A program made the position numbers and the translations under genes. The notes under the pieces were generated by a model. That model was given only the letters and a program-made list of their open reading frames with translations, made no database searches and was not told the origin of the DNA. A stretch of 64,000 nucleotides of DNA from Tetrahymena thermophila SB210 (Eukaryota; Ciliophora; Oligohymenophorea; Hymenostomatida; Tetrahymenidae): contig NW_002476575.1 in the NCBI RefSeq assembly GCF_000189635.1, forward strand, positions 186,001-250,000, given 5' to 3'. The first letter of the stretch is position 1. Each line of letters opens with the position of its first letter. Positions 38,986 through 49,984 of this stretch are shown piece after piece.

Positions 38986-41900
38986 TCAAATTTAAGCTAA
39001 TAATTATTAATTATCATACTATTTATTAGTAGTTGTTTTGCTCTTAAATGGGATATTAGTTAAATTGTAATTTAGTTTAGGTATTTGTCCTAAAATGTTT
39101 GAGTTTTGGCTTTCGTTATTATTTTTCAAAGAGCTGCTAAATAATTAATTTTATTAATTTGACAAGTTTGATTAATTAGAAGGAATTATATTTTTAAAAG
39201 AATCAGCATTTAAATCTTTAGTATGTAGTTTATTATTTTAATAAAATGTTTTCAAGCCATTCATATTTTAAGTTGCTAAAGAACTCTTTTAGTTTTAATT
39301 TATTCTTAATTAACCAAATTAAATTTAATTATTTGAATTTATTTTATCAAAAAATGTACTATAGTTGTTATTTAACTTTTAATCTATTGTTGTTATTGCT
39401 CTTTCTTTGTTTTAAAAAAATTTAGTTTATTTATCTTAATTTAGTTGCAAATCCACAGTACACTTGCTTGTAATTTAACTTTTTAAGTTATCCAATTAAT
39501 TTTTTTGGTTATTCTTAATGTCCTTAGCGCTATTCAAATTTAAATCCTTAAAAATTATTTTCTTCTACTACTAATGTTAACTGTAAGATACATTCCTTAC
39601 AGAAGCAGATTACATGGCTTTTACAGCAACTTCTAGTATATTTTAATTTTATATGAGCGAAATTATTTAATTTTATGAAGAATTACTCTTATGTAATTTT
39701 AGATCTAACTCAGCTTACTCAGAAAGTTATTTTTAAAATTGTTCTGGATCTTTTTATTTCGGTATTTCATTGTCAATCTTTAATAAAATAGATCTTCTAA
39801 AAGAATTTCCAGGAAATAGTTTTTATTTTTCTATATCTTCTATAGGCATTAGTACTGCACCTTCAGTTTGCATTTTTTATTTTGTTAGTAGAGTTTCTTT
39901 GTTTTTAGAGTAGAAATTGGAAGTATCTTCTTGAGTATTATAAATAGATTGATTAGTTAATAGCTTATCAAATACCTTATTATTATTTATTTCATCTTAA
40001 TCTACATCTATATTTTCAGGTTTTTATGAATCTTAAAAATTGTTTTTAGCATTGTCCTTCTTTTAAGAAATCAAACTATTTATGTTAATATAAGCTGATT
40101 GATTTGAAAATGTTTTTTTTTCAATGTTAAATTTATTGTTAAGATTAAACATATCCTATTATTAAACAGAAGATGCTATTGTTGATAATGTTTAATTATT
40201 TTCTAATTCTTATTATCTTTAGTGAATTTAAAATCCTATATTAGAGTTGCCATCTAAAATTTAGTTAGCGTTCATATAACTCATGGGTAATGAAGTTCCA
40301 TTTTGTTAACTTTTTGATTATACAATTTATTAGATCTACTGACTATCAATAACAGCACTCTCTTAAAAAAATTTGTTGGAACTATTATTTGATTTATTTC
40401 TACTACTAAATCTTCTAATAGATCTGAAAGAATTTCTTTCTTACATTTGAAGTTGAGCTTTTTATTATCCCTCTTAATTTGTAAATTATAGTTGATCTTA
40501 ATCAGTTTTTCTATATGATTTTAATTTTAGAGGAGTTTTTATTTTTTTTTAGTAATTATGTCTTTCATCATTTTCAACAAATGAAGAAAAATTCTTATTT
40601 CCTAGGAAAAATTTATTGTGAAAGGCTTTTGAAGTTTGTGGAGACTGAGGGATTTTGACACTGTTAACTTTATAACTAGGTTAAGAATTGATAATTTATT
40701 CTTCTTATAAATTAATAGAAGTTTATTACTAAAAAATTTCTTTTTAATTTTGTTGAAAAGAGTCATCATTTTTATCAAATGAATATTGTTCATAACAATT
40801 AAATGAATCTTTTTAATTAAGGTTTATTTGACCTAATTAGCATTAATAGTCATCTTATTGGTTTTAAAATTGAGTTTGCTCATTATTGTAATTGTTATTA
40901 AGTATTTCTTACTTCTAAACAGTATTATCATCTATAAATTACTATATGTTTACACTTTCCTTTTAATTTGTTATGATTTAAAAATCGTCTGGTTGAAGTA
41001 CATTGCTTATATTAATTATATCCTTGTTATTTTAAGTATCAAACATTTTATCTGATTTTTGTCTGTTAGTATCTTTGAATTCTGTGATATCAAATTAATA
41101 ATTTTCTTAATTATCTTTTATATCTTGATTCACATTTTCTTGTATTTCAGTAAACTAATTTATTTCTTATTTTTCAAAAAGTTGAGGGCAAATTTAAATT
41201 TGCTAATTGATGTTATTGGTTTTCAATGAAGTACCATTTTCAGCTTTTTCTTTTGAGTTTTATTTTTAAATAGAAGGAATAAAATCAATACTTAGATGAT
41301 TTTGTTCTTCTTAGATAGAAAATATCTCCTTGCATTAATATTACATTTAATCGTCATTCTCTATTTTAACTCTCTATTCATTGATCTCTTTTTTTTTTTA
41401 ATCTGGGATTATTTTCTAAACAACTTTAGATATTTTCAAAGGAGCCTATTCTTGTTCTGACTCCTAATCGCTCATGTAATAAAATTCTATGTTAACTAAG
41501 GAAGCTGTATTTGTGTTTCTTATTTTTTTTTGCTTAGAGTTGTTTCCGAAATTGAATCTTTTATGAGAAGATTTTACTGACTAAGAGAATTATTTTTATT
41601 GTGACTAAAATTAATTTTAATCAATTTATTCTAATCGTATTTTATTAGCGATTTATTATTATGTTAGTTCAGATTATTGCATTTTTTAATTGTTAATATT
41701 ACTATTTAATTGTTGTAGAGTTTCTTGCTAAGATGCTACTATATTTTCAATAGCGGAGTCCTGCCTTTTGATATTATTAAATATATTGCTGATTATATTT
41801 TTTTCTTCTTTTTTTTCGACTTTTTGCATTAAATTCAAAATGAAGTTGTTAGGTTAAATGGAATCTCTCTAAGGATTTTATCCCATCACATCTATATTTT

Positions 41901-44043
41901 TAGGAGATTAAAATAATTTTTAATCATTTTTAATCTTTGGACTAAAGAAGCTATTTGGGTGATTACTCCTTTAAGTGTTTTTAATTCCTAAAAGATTAGA
42001 ACTTGAGTAATAGTTAAAGTCATCATATTCTGAGGAGTTTTTTGTACTATAATGCTATGCTTTATGCAAAGGAGTTATTTTGTTTTTGCTTTAGTTATTA
42101 CTTGATTTTGATGTTTCTTTGATAGACTCTGGAGATGAAGAATTGGAATTTCTGCCAAAATCATTTATTTATTAGAATTTCTATTTTAAGTTAGATCTGC
42201 TTTCATAATTTTTTTCTATTCCACCATAATCTGATAAATCTTATTTTGATTAATGGTAGTTTGGTAATTCAAATTAAAATATCTAATTATTAAATTTATT
42301 TGGCTTATCGCACTATCCTTTATTGTCCTTATTCTTAGAACCTAAAATATTTTCATTTTTATCTAATTGAATGAATTTAGAAGGTGAATTCTAGCTTGTT
42401 TGAGATTTTGCAGAGTTTAGAAACTAGATATCAGTAATTTTTTCTTCTTCTTTATCAGCATGCTCGCTTTTTTAAACCTTTGTAGATGAAATAGAGTCTT
42501 TGATTTTTTCAGTTAAGTTATTGCTGCCATTTTTGCTTGAAGAAATTATCTGTTTGCTTTATTATTAACTACATTCAAAATACATTTCTTAAGTTTTGGA
42601 TTGCTTGAGTAAGTTATGGTTACTGTACTTACATTTTATTGTTTCTTCACAGTGAGTTTACATGAAATTATTCTGTTTAATTGCATTTCTCGATGCTGAA
42701 AACTAATTTTAATTATTAAAAACTTAACTTTGATTTTCAGTATTTTTTTAATCAGTAGCGTTAAAAAAAATTTCTGAATACTTTTTGCAATTATTTTAAT
42801 TATTTTTGTCATTAACTTAATTTTCTGCTTAATCTTTTTATTAATTTAAACTTTCATTCTTATTTTCCTTCTATACCATATAAATTTATTTGTTCTCAAT
42901 TCTCTACACATCCTTATTTTTACATTTTTTAGTCTCTTTTCCATTGATTAAATTATAATCTTTACTCATTTCTTCACACTACCAATCATTCCTTTCATTA
43001 TTATTTAAATTTTTGTATTCTTAAATATTTTATTTATTATTTTAGACTTCTTTTATTTCCTATTGATAACCCAACTTACTAAAAATTGTTGTATTTTTTG
43101 GTTCAATTTACTCCATTTTGTTGATATTATTCACAAACATTTCAATTTCTTTATTTTTGTTTACATTTAATTGAAAATACTATATTTTTTTAGCTTCAAA
43201 AGGCTTACAATAATTTAAAACGAACTCAAATTTTTAAATATTCTTAGTGAATTTGATAAAGTCACAGTAGAACTAGTAAATCCTCTATACTATTAGGTGA
43301 TTGTTACTTTATCTGAATATCAGAAGCATGCAGTTTTCACAGAAAATCCTACATTTTGCATAATACTTCTCGAGATCTGCAAAGAGGGATATTGTGAGTT
43401 CCTTTAAAAACTAATATTTATTAGAATACTTTGGTACAAGCATATATTACAAAATTTTATCAAAAATATATATAATAGTCTCTAGTACCTTAATAACTAT
43501 TTCCATGTCTTCTATTTCTTTTAGTAAAATATCCTATTTTTAATTATTTTCTGCTTCTTAGTCTTCTTCACAAATATCTAAATTGTTTTCTTGGATTTTT
43601 AAAAATACCCTCGTGTATTAAGCAAACTTCATAATATACTTGAAATAGTAGAAAATAAACTATGATGCTAAGTATTAAAATTAGTCAAGATGAGGTGCTG
43701 GCTTAACAACATTTTTTAGCAAATCCTGACGAAGTTTCTTAAATTCATTGCTATCATGATGAATATAATCACATAAATTTAAATTCTTTGAATTCGAAAT
43801 GCTTGCTTAAACAATATAAAGTATTTTAGCAGAATAAATCCACTTTTTGAGTGATATCTGTTTCATATGATTTACTAAGATAGCATAATTGTCTATGCTA
43901 CACTTTCCTTCGAAGATTTCTAGGCACTTTTTAAAGTGCTTTTACTTTGGAGAGCTAAATTCATCATTCCAAGAAGCTTTAATAAGTGATTTTTCCAGCT
44001 CGGACTTATTTAAGACCTATAATTTATGAGAAATGTGTTTCAT
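38986..44043 (-). CDS. Intronless giant ANTH-like, Gln/Asn-rich protein
   Basis: A single uninterrupted frame of 1,685 codons from ATG 44043 (MKHISHKLQVLNKSELE) to TGA 38986-38988, checked line by line for frame. The first ~330 residues are helical and resemble an ANTH (AP180/CALM) domain: a helix with SPKQKHFKKCLEIFEG, then SLKKWIYSAKILYIVQASI, LCDYIHHDSNEFKKLRQDLL and FYYFKYIMKFAQYTRVFL. Such domains bind phosphoinositides at clathrin-coated pits. The remaining ~1,300 residues are low-complexity Asn/Gln/Ser/Lys-rich and look disordered, as in AP180 adaptor tails. The length and lack of introns are unusual beside intron-rich neighbours. ANTH assignment is by pattern and moderately sure; reality of the gene is very sure. 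Confidence 0.8.
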
Positions 44044-45347
44044 AAACAATTTGATAAATATAAATCAAATAATGAATAGAAAGATTTATAGTCTTTTGAT
44101 ATCAAATAAAAAATATGAATATATTAGTTAGTTGTTAATTAATTAATTAAGAAATGAATTTGCCTACTTCTATTTGCTTATGATAATAATTAAAAGTTAA
44201 TTAACTTAAAAAAATTATTAAGTAGAGACAACCAATATTAATTAATTTTTACAAGTAATACTTTCTATCCTTTTTATGAGATTACACTAAAATTAATAAA
44301 CAACAATCATAAGAAAGTTTCTCAGAAAACGAATGTTATTACTTAGAATTAATTTTTAAAACATACTTTTGTTCATTGATTTATTCTCACCTTTATTACA
44401 TACCAAAAAATATTTATTGAATGGTTGATTGATCTTCGGATCTAACTAAAATTTATATTAATATTTCCTCATAAAAATACTTCTGATTGAGCAAAAATTG
44501 AAAGTATATAAATGCTATTCAAGCCAATATTTAAATAAAAAATAAATTTGTTATTTGCTTCTATTTATTACATACTGAAATTTTAAAGACTTAAATAATT
44601 CTAAAGTTTTTTGTAAAAATAAATTCATAGTTAAATTAAAAAAATATAATCAATAAAAAAACATAGTAGCTACTTACAATTAAAAATGATATTCTTTCTA
44701 TCATAAAGTTTTAAAAAGAGATGATTTTTTTTTCAAATTAACTTACTAACAAATAAATTTCAATTATTCTAACTATTTCTAAAATAGTTTGGTGTTTTAT
44801 TTTGACTTTAATTGTTTTCTTTGCTGAAAACAGAAGATTCGTCTTTCATTCTTTATGGCACCTTTAAAAGTTTTTAACACAAAAAATACTTTCCAAAATA
44901 TTATCATAGGAATGTAAGCTTTTATTTTATGTCTCTATCTATAATGAGTTATTTGAGTTTAAATGGCATTTTTCAAATATTTTATTTGAATTTGAAAGTA
45001 TCTATATTATAGAATCAATCGCAATAAATCTGTCAATCTAAATATTATTTTAAGGTAAGTTAAAAACCAAAATTTGATTAAAAACTTTAAATAAAAAATA
45101 ATATTTATTATTTAAAAGAATTATTAAAAATATCTAAATCAAAATAAAATATTTTTTATCATATTAGCAACCACTTGTAATAAATTAAATAATATATTTT
45201 TCAAAATTTGTATTAAATTTACAGTAAAGATTATCTGCATTCTAAAAATTGATAAAGTTTACTAAGCAATAAAATATTTAAAGTATTTATTATTTTATAC
45301 AATTAAACTAATAAAATCATTTCTTTTATACTATAAGTACTCATATA

Positions 45348-45393
45348 TTAACACCCTCCCCCTACAAACTTTTGAAAAAATTTTGGGTGTTAA
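45348..45393. repeat. 9-bp inverted repeat flanking a C-rich patch
   Basis: TTAACACCC (45348-45356) and GGGTGTTAA (45385-45393) are exact reverse complements with 28 bases between them, starting with TCCCCCTAC. In this sequence, G/C arms of this kind are rare. Confidence 0.7.
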
Positions 45394-45713
45394 AGACTTT
45401 AAATTTTTATTTAATTTTTTTAAAAATTAATATCAAGAATTTTTATTTCTATGTATTTTAATAAAACAATCAAAAATTTTCCAAAATGTTATCAGAAAAA
45501 TACTGGCTTAAAAATAAACAATAAAACATATTCAATAAAAATTATTTAAATTAATTATTAATTATATTATTTATTACTTATTTTAATTTTACAAATTGCT
45601 TGTTATTTACAAAAAAAATATATCTCAAAGCTAAATAAAATATTGACTATTTTAAAAAGGTTAACAAAAATTTATTTATTTTTTTTAAAGACCTACTAAT
45701 GATATTTATAAAT

Positions 45714-45836
45714 AATTGGTCAAATTTAAAGTTAATTTCTTTCAGCTTTTCACACTTATGATTGATATGGAATTAAGAAATGACAATAACTCCTTCAAGA
45801 AGTAATTGTTTTACCATTTACTTAGGTCAAAAGGTA
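45714..45836 (-). pseudogene. Relic coding fragment, copy 1 (VKQLLLEG)
   Basis: On the minus strand this reads VKQLLLEGVIVIS, then HKCEKLKEINFKFDQL, directly after an AG acceptor-like site (GACCTAAG). It is clearly related to the fragment at 46815-46950 both as DNA and as protein, but no complete gene can be assembled around it. It may be a decayed LRR-type gene or an unannotated exon; the family is not recognised. Confidence 0.4.
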
Positions 45837-46157
45837 TTTTAGATCTAATATATAAATAAAATTTCTGTGTTAAGTATTTCATACAAAAACATACCTACAT
45901 TTTTTAAAATTTAAATTAAATTCTTTATTATATTTTTATTTTTAACAAAAAACGCTGATTTGAAATAATTTAATATTTTTATTAAAAGATAAGAGGAAGT
46001 TAAATTAGAGAAATAGGAGTATACAAATTAAATAAGATTTAATTAAAATGTATGAATCTTTCTAATTTGATATTAGATCTTCAGTTGAATAACTAAATTT
46101 AATAAAAAACTTTTTAAAAAATAAATAAATTTTAAAATAATTCAAAGCATAACTTAC

Positions 46158-46262
46158 ATTAGCTATTAAAGCTATTCTGCTATTGGTATTGGTTTATCTA
46201 TTTGAGTAAAACTCTAAGTTGATGCTTGATATTTCTTAAAATCCTATTTAAGCAAAATTTTT
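46158..46262 (-). pseudogene. Exon-like fragment with a strong donor site
   Basis: Minus strand: KYQASTQSFTQIDKPIPIAE then LQQLM, followed at once by GTAAGTT, the best donor consensus in the region. It lies between the two VKQLLLEG fragments and could belong to the same broken gene. The opposite strand is also open here, so the reading is uncertain. Confidence 0.3.
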
Positions 46263-46814
46263 AAGGCAAATAAAATTAATTATCTTAAAAAATATAAAGA
46301 AAAAATATCCATTATTTTCTTTGCTAATTTTATATTTTATTATCAGAATAGATTTTTTTTTCATATTTAATTCAATAATATTTTAAATAAGTCTTACTTA
46401 AAGTAGTTTAATAACTTAAATAAATAAATGTAAGATATATTTTAAAAAATTAGTTCTACAAAAAGTAATATAAACTGTTTAAAAATAATATAAAAAGTAT
46501 TTAACTTTTTAAAAATGAACTTAAAAGTTTTAATATATTTTTATTTTTAATTTTTTTAATAAAAATAAATTTAATTTTTTTAGGTGAAGTATTAGAATTT
46601 TTTCTAAAGTATCATTATTTTCTAGTTAAAATGAAAAAAAGAATATATAGTTTTTAAATAAATTTTATTAAAAAAATTTATGAATTCAAATTTAAAAAAT
46701 AGAGTGGGTATCGTATTATTTAACACAAAAATTTTAAAACATATTCACAGTTTTTAAATTTTTATTTATATGTTTATAAATTATATCTAAAATATTTTTT
46801 GAACCTAAGTAAAA

Positions 46815-46950
46815 TAATTGGTTAAAGTTAGAAGTGCAGTTCTTTCAGCTTTTTATATTCATGAGTATATGGAATTTAGCCTTCAAGCAGTAATTGTTTT
46901 ACTGCTTTCATATGTGTTTTCATTTTGAGCTTCCTCATATCATTCTATTA
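46815..46950 (-). pseudogene. Relic coding fragment, copy 2 (VKQLLLEG)
   Basis: Minus strand: MRKLKMKTHMKAVKQLLLEG then QIPYTHEYKKLKELHFQLQ. It shares VKQLLLEG and the KxxEKLKE/KKLKE block with copy 1, and the DNA shares TCTTTCAGCTTTT and AGTAATTGTTTTAC. The two copies have diverged by roughly a third, which suggests old duplication with some conservation of the peptide. Confidence 0.4.
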
Positions 46951-47438
46951 AATTAATAGGAGTGTAATTAATAGTTTTAAAACGTATCATCAGTAAGTCT
47001 TTAATCAAAATTTTTAATTTTTTGTTTTTTTTATTTCAAAAATTAAAAAAATAATTTTATTTAATTAAATATTCATATCCAAATAATTACAATTAAAAAC
47101 AATTTTATTTATTTTCTTAAACAAACTTGAAGTATGCTAAAAAAATTAAATTATAAAATTAAAATATTTTAAAAATAAATTAATTTAATTTGAACTTTAA
47201 AAAATTTAGTTAAATTATTAAACTAGTAATAGATCAAGAAAAATGTTTTGAAAATTTCAAAAGATATATTTATGTTATTGAATTTTTATTTAATTAAATA
47301 TGTAATTAGATAAGAAAAAAGCAAATAATTATTTTTTTATAACTTAATTAAATGGAATACCTCTTTTAGAATAATATGCCAATCAAAATACCTCCTCCCT
47401 CCACAAAATAAAAAATTTTTTGGTTTTTATAGAAAATA

Positions 47439-47456
47439 GGGGGGGGGGGGGGGGGG
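47439..47456 (+). repeat. Run of 18 G
   Basis: Eighteen consecutive G in a region otherwise nearly free of G, preceded about 60 bases earlier by CCTCCTCCCTCC (near 47391). It could form intra- or intermolecular G-quadruplex DNA. It is not the ciliate telomere unit. Homopolymers of this length are error-prone in assemblies, so the exact count may be wrong. Confidence 0.8.
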
Positions 47457-48862
47457 TCAAAAATTTTTTAAATATTAAAAATTAATTAATTGAAGAAATT
47501 TTTTATTTGAAATTTGATTTGAATGAATAAATTTTATAAATTACCATACTCCCTCCCTTAAGATTTATTTGAGGAAAAAGCTTCGATTAAAGTTTTATCT
47601 TTATTAGCTTTTATTAATTATTCTAATTCATATTTTTTATTTAAAGTAAAACTAATTTAAATTGGATTTAGAATATTTAAATAATAATACAAATACATCC
47701 ATTAAGAATAAATAATATAAATTCACAAATGATATTCAATTATTATAAACACTTTAAATAATCTAATTTATTACTTTAAAGCTATTAAACAACATCATTT
47801 TAATTGAGAAAAAATTGTTTATCATAAATTATCTCTAACATAATTCTTGAAAAACTAAAAGTATCTTAATAAAATATTATTATATTTTTTTTGTACTTTA
47901 ACCAATTTAAGTAAGTAAATACATTAGGAAATATGTATCTAATCTTTAAAATTACATATTTTATGATTTTTAAAAATTTCATTAAAGCAATTAAGGATCA
48001 AATTTTCTATTAAAATATCTATTTTATCAATCAATTGTTTAATTGACCTATCTATCTATTTTCTTTTAGATTTTCTTTATATGGTTTTTATGATCTATTT
48101 CTTCAAACATTTGAAGGGAAAAAATTTTTGTATAAATATATTTGGATATTATATGTTTAATCCATAATTTTAATATATTTCAACAAAATTAAAAATGTTA
48201 AAAATTCCATTGGAAAAAGCTTAGCATTTTTATGTTTGAAAAATGAAAACTTTTAAAAAATAATTATATTATATTACTTTTGACTAGAAAATATTTGTTT
48301 AACCATTAACTATCTAAAGGAAGAAACAAATCTTTAATACATTTAAAGAGTTAATAATAATTCAAGTAATTAATAATTTAAATTCTAAGATATCAGAAAC
48401 TATTTTAAATTTAATTATTTTAAAAGATTTAATAATACACTCAAATATAAATCTTTCTATTCTAATATACGTGTATCCGATTATTATTTGACAGTTTTGA
48501 AAATAATGTCATATTTCTTAATTACTTCATAATCTATTTAATTGAAATTGTCCATGTTAAAAACAAATTTGTTGATTAAATAAAATAGAGTTTTGTTTAT
48601 TTAGATTAATATATATATATATATAAATATCTTCTCAAATATTTACTCTAATTCTTGCTGAAATTTTTCTTTTATTTCATTTAGAAAAAAATTTCATACA
48701 TAAATACATGAAATACCTGATTTCAATTCAAAAGCAGCAAATTATCTATATACTTTTTTTAATAATATAAAATACAAAAAAAAAACTATTTATTTTACAA
48801 ACACTTTTATTTTTTTCGAAATACTAAAATAATTAAGTAGAAACAAATATCTAAAAGGCTGT

Positions 48863-49904
48863 ATGAACGTAAAAACCGTTAGTGAGAAGCCAAAGTCGTT
48901 TAGGCAATCATAAAATGATAAACTTAGACTATTATAAAAATAAATAAATGATTAGTTAGATAGTTTTAATAAAAATTTCGAAGTAACATAAAAAGATATT
49001 TTCGAAAGCTTGTGTAGCATACGTTTAGCAATCACAGAAATTTAAAATTTCGCAGATAAGAAATTTAGTTTAGATTAAAGCAGGTAAAATGATTATACAA
49101 CTTAGGCAATAAACGATTCATATTCAGATCAAATCTATTAATTTACAGAGCCATTACAGCGTATCTAAAAATCTTCATATTTTTAATGATTAAATTAATG
49201 CATTTACATAATTAATTAATAGAGCTAGTCGAAAAAATGAATTTTAAAGAAGAATCAAAAGAAAAGAATAAAAGTAATATTTTAATTTCTTTTTAAACTA
49301 TCTAATCTATTTGATTGTTATAATAATAGAGGCTATTAAGGAAGGCATGAACTAAAAAGATCTTAATAGTTTTTTAGTTATTATTAATCAATTGATAAAC
49401 TTAACAAAAAATCAGTCATATGATAGTAAAATTTAATTAATATTAATTATAAGTATTTTAATTTTTTTTATTAAATAAAAGATGGAAAGCAAATTATTAA
49501 AGGTAAATCATTCATAAAATAAAAAAAAATATTTTATTAGCTAAAATCGTTTTTGAATACATAAATATTTATGTTAATCATTCATTTATTATGTTTACTA
49601 TGCTATTTTTCAACATAATAAAAAATTGAATACCTCCCTAAAAAATAATAAATTTATTAGCTTTTAAGTTATTAAAACATCTAAATATGCTATTGGAGGT
49701 AGTTTTTGAGCACAAATAAAACAAATTTCTATTATGAAAAAAAAGTTCTTATCCATTTAAATATTAAGTGGTGTCTATTTGTCTATTTATAATTCTTTAA
49801 GAATATATTATAGATATTAAAATTAAATTAGCACTTTACAGGTTTAACTCAGATAGATGGCTCAGCTTATACATAGATATTTAGAAAAACTAATGAATGA
49901 ATGA
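48863..49904 (+). CDS. Small helical protein, multi-exon, unrecognised
   Basis: ATG 48863 starts MNVKTVSEKPKSFRQS. Exon 1 (48863-49160) ends in phase 1 inside CAG; exon 2 (49223-49273) and exon 3 (from 49330) continue LVEKMNFKEESKEKNK and AIKEGMNQKDLNSFLVIINQ. A short exon MESKLLK (about 49481) and a final exon QMAQLIHRYLEKLMNE (stop TGA 49902-49904) complete a product of roughly 190 residues. The protein is predicted to be mainly helical with Gln and charged residues, without signal peptide or membrane helix; it could be a subunit of a nuclear or cytoskeletal complex, but I recognise no family. Reading straight past exon 1 would stop at TGA 49187. The exon 3-4 junction is the least sure. Confidence 0.55.
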
Positions 49905-49984
49905 TTAATTTAATAAATAAATAAAATAAAAACAGAATGATATTAGCTTAATAATTTTATTTTTAAATAGAAGATTAAAGAAAA

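Larger units (their letters stand above)
44044..48862. other. 4.8-kb gene-poor region between divergent genes
   Basis: No intact gene found between the divergent ANTH-like gene and the small plus-strand gene. It contains two diverged copies of one coding-like segment, a third exon-like piece with a GTAAGT donor, C-rich/G-rich patches, a 9-bp inverted repeat and an 18-G run, all in otherwise plain A/T sequence. It looks like a graveyard of duplicated gene parts, or an old mobile element, rather than a normal promoter region. Confidence 0.55.

Noticed and set aside
44851..44950. Short frames beginning MAPLKVFNTKN (+) and MKDESSVFSKENN (-)
   Set aside because: About 30 residues each, no supporting exon neighbours, and both strands equally open.
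46048..46516. Plus-strand frame MYESFQFDIRSSVEQLN...
   Set aside because: It is open for over 150 codons but becomes a low-complexity Ile/Leu/Lys/Phe stretch, and the opposite strand has the better exon with a GTAAGT donor.
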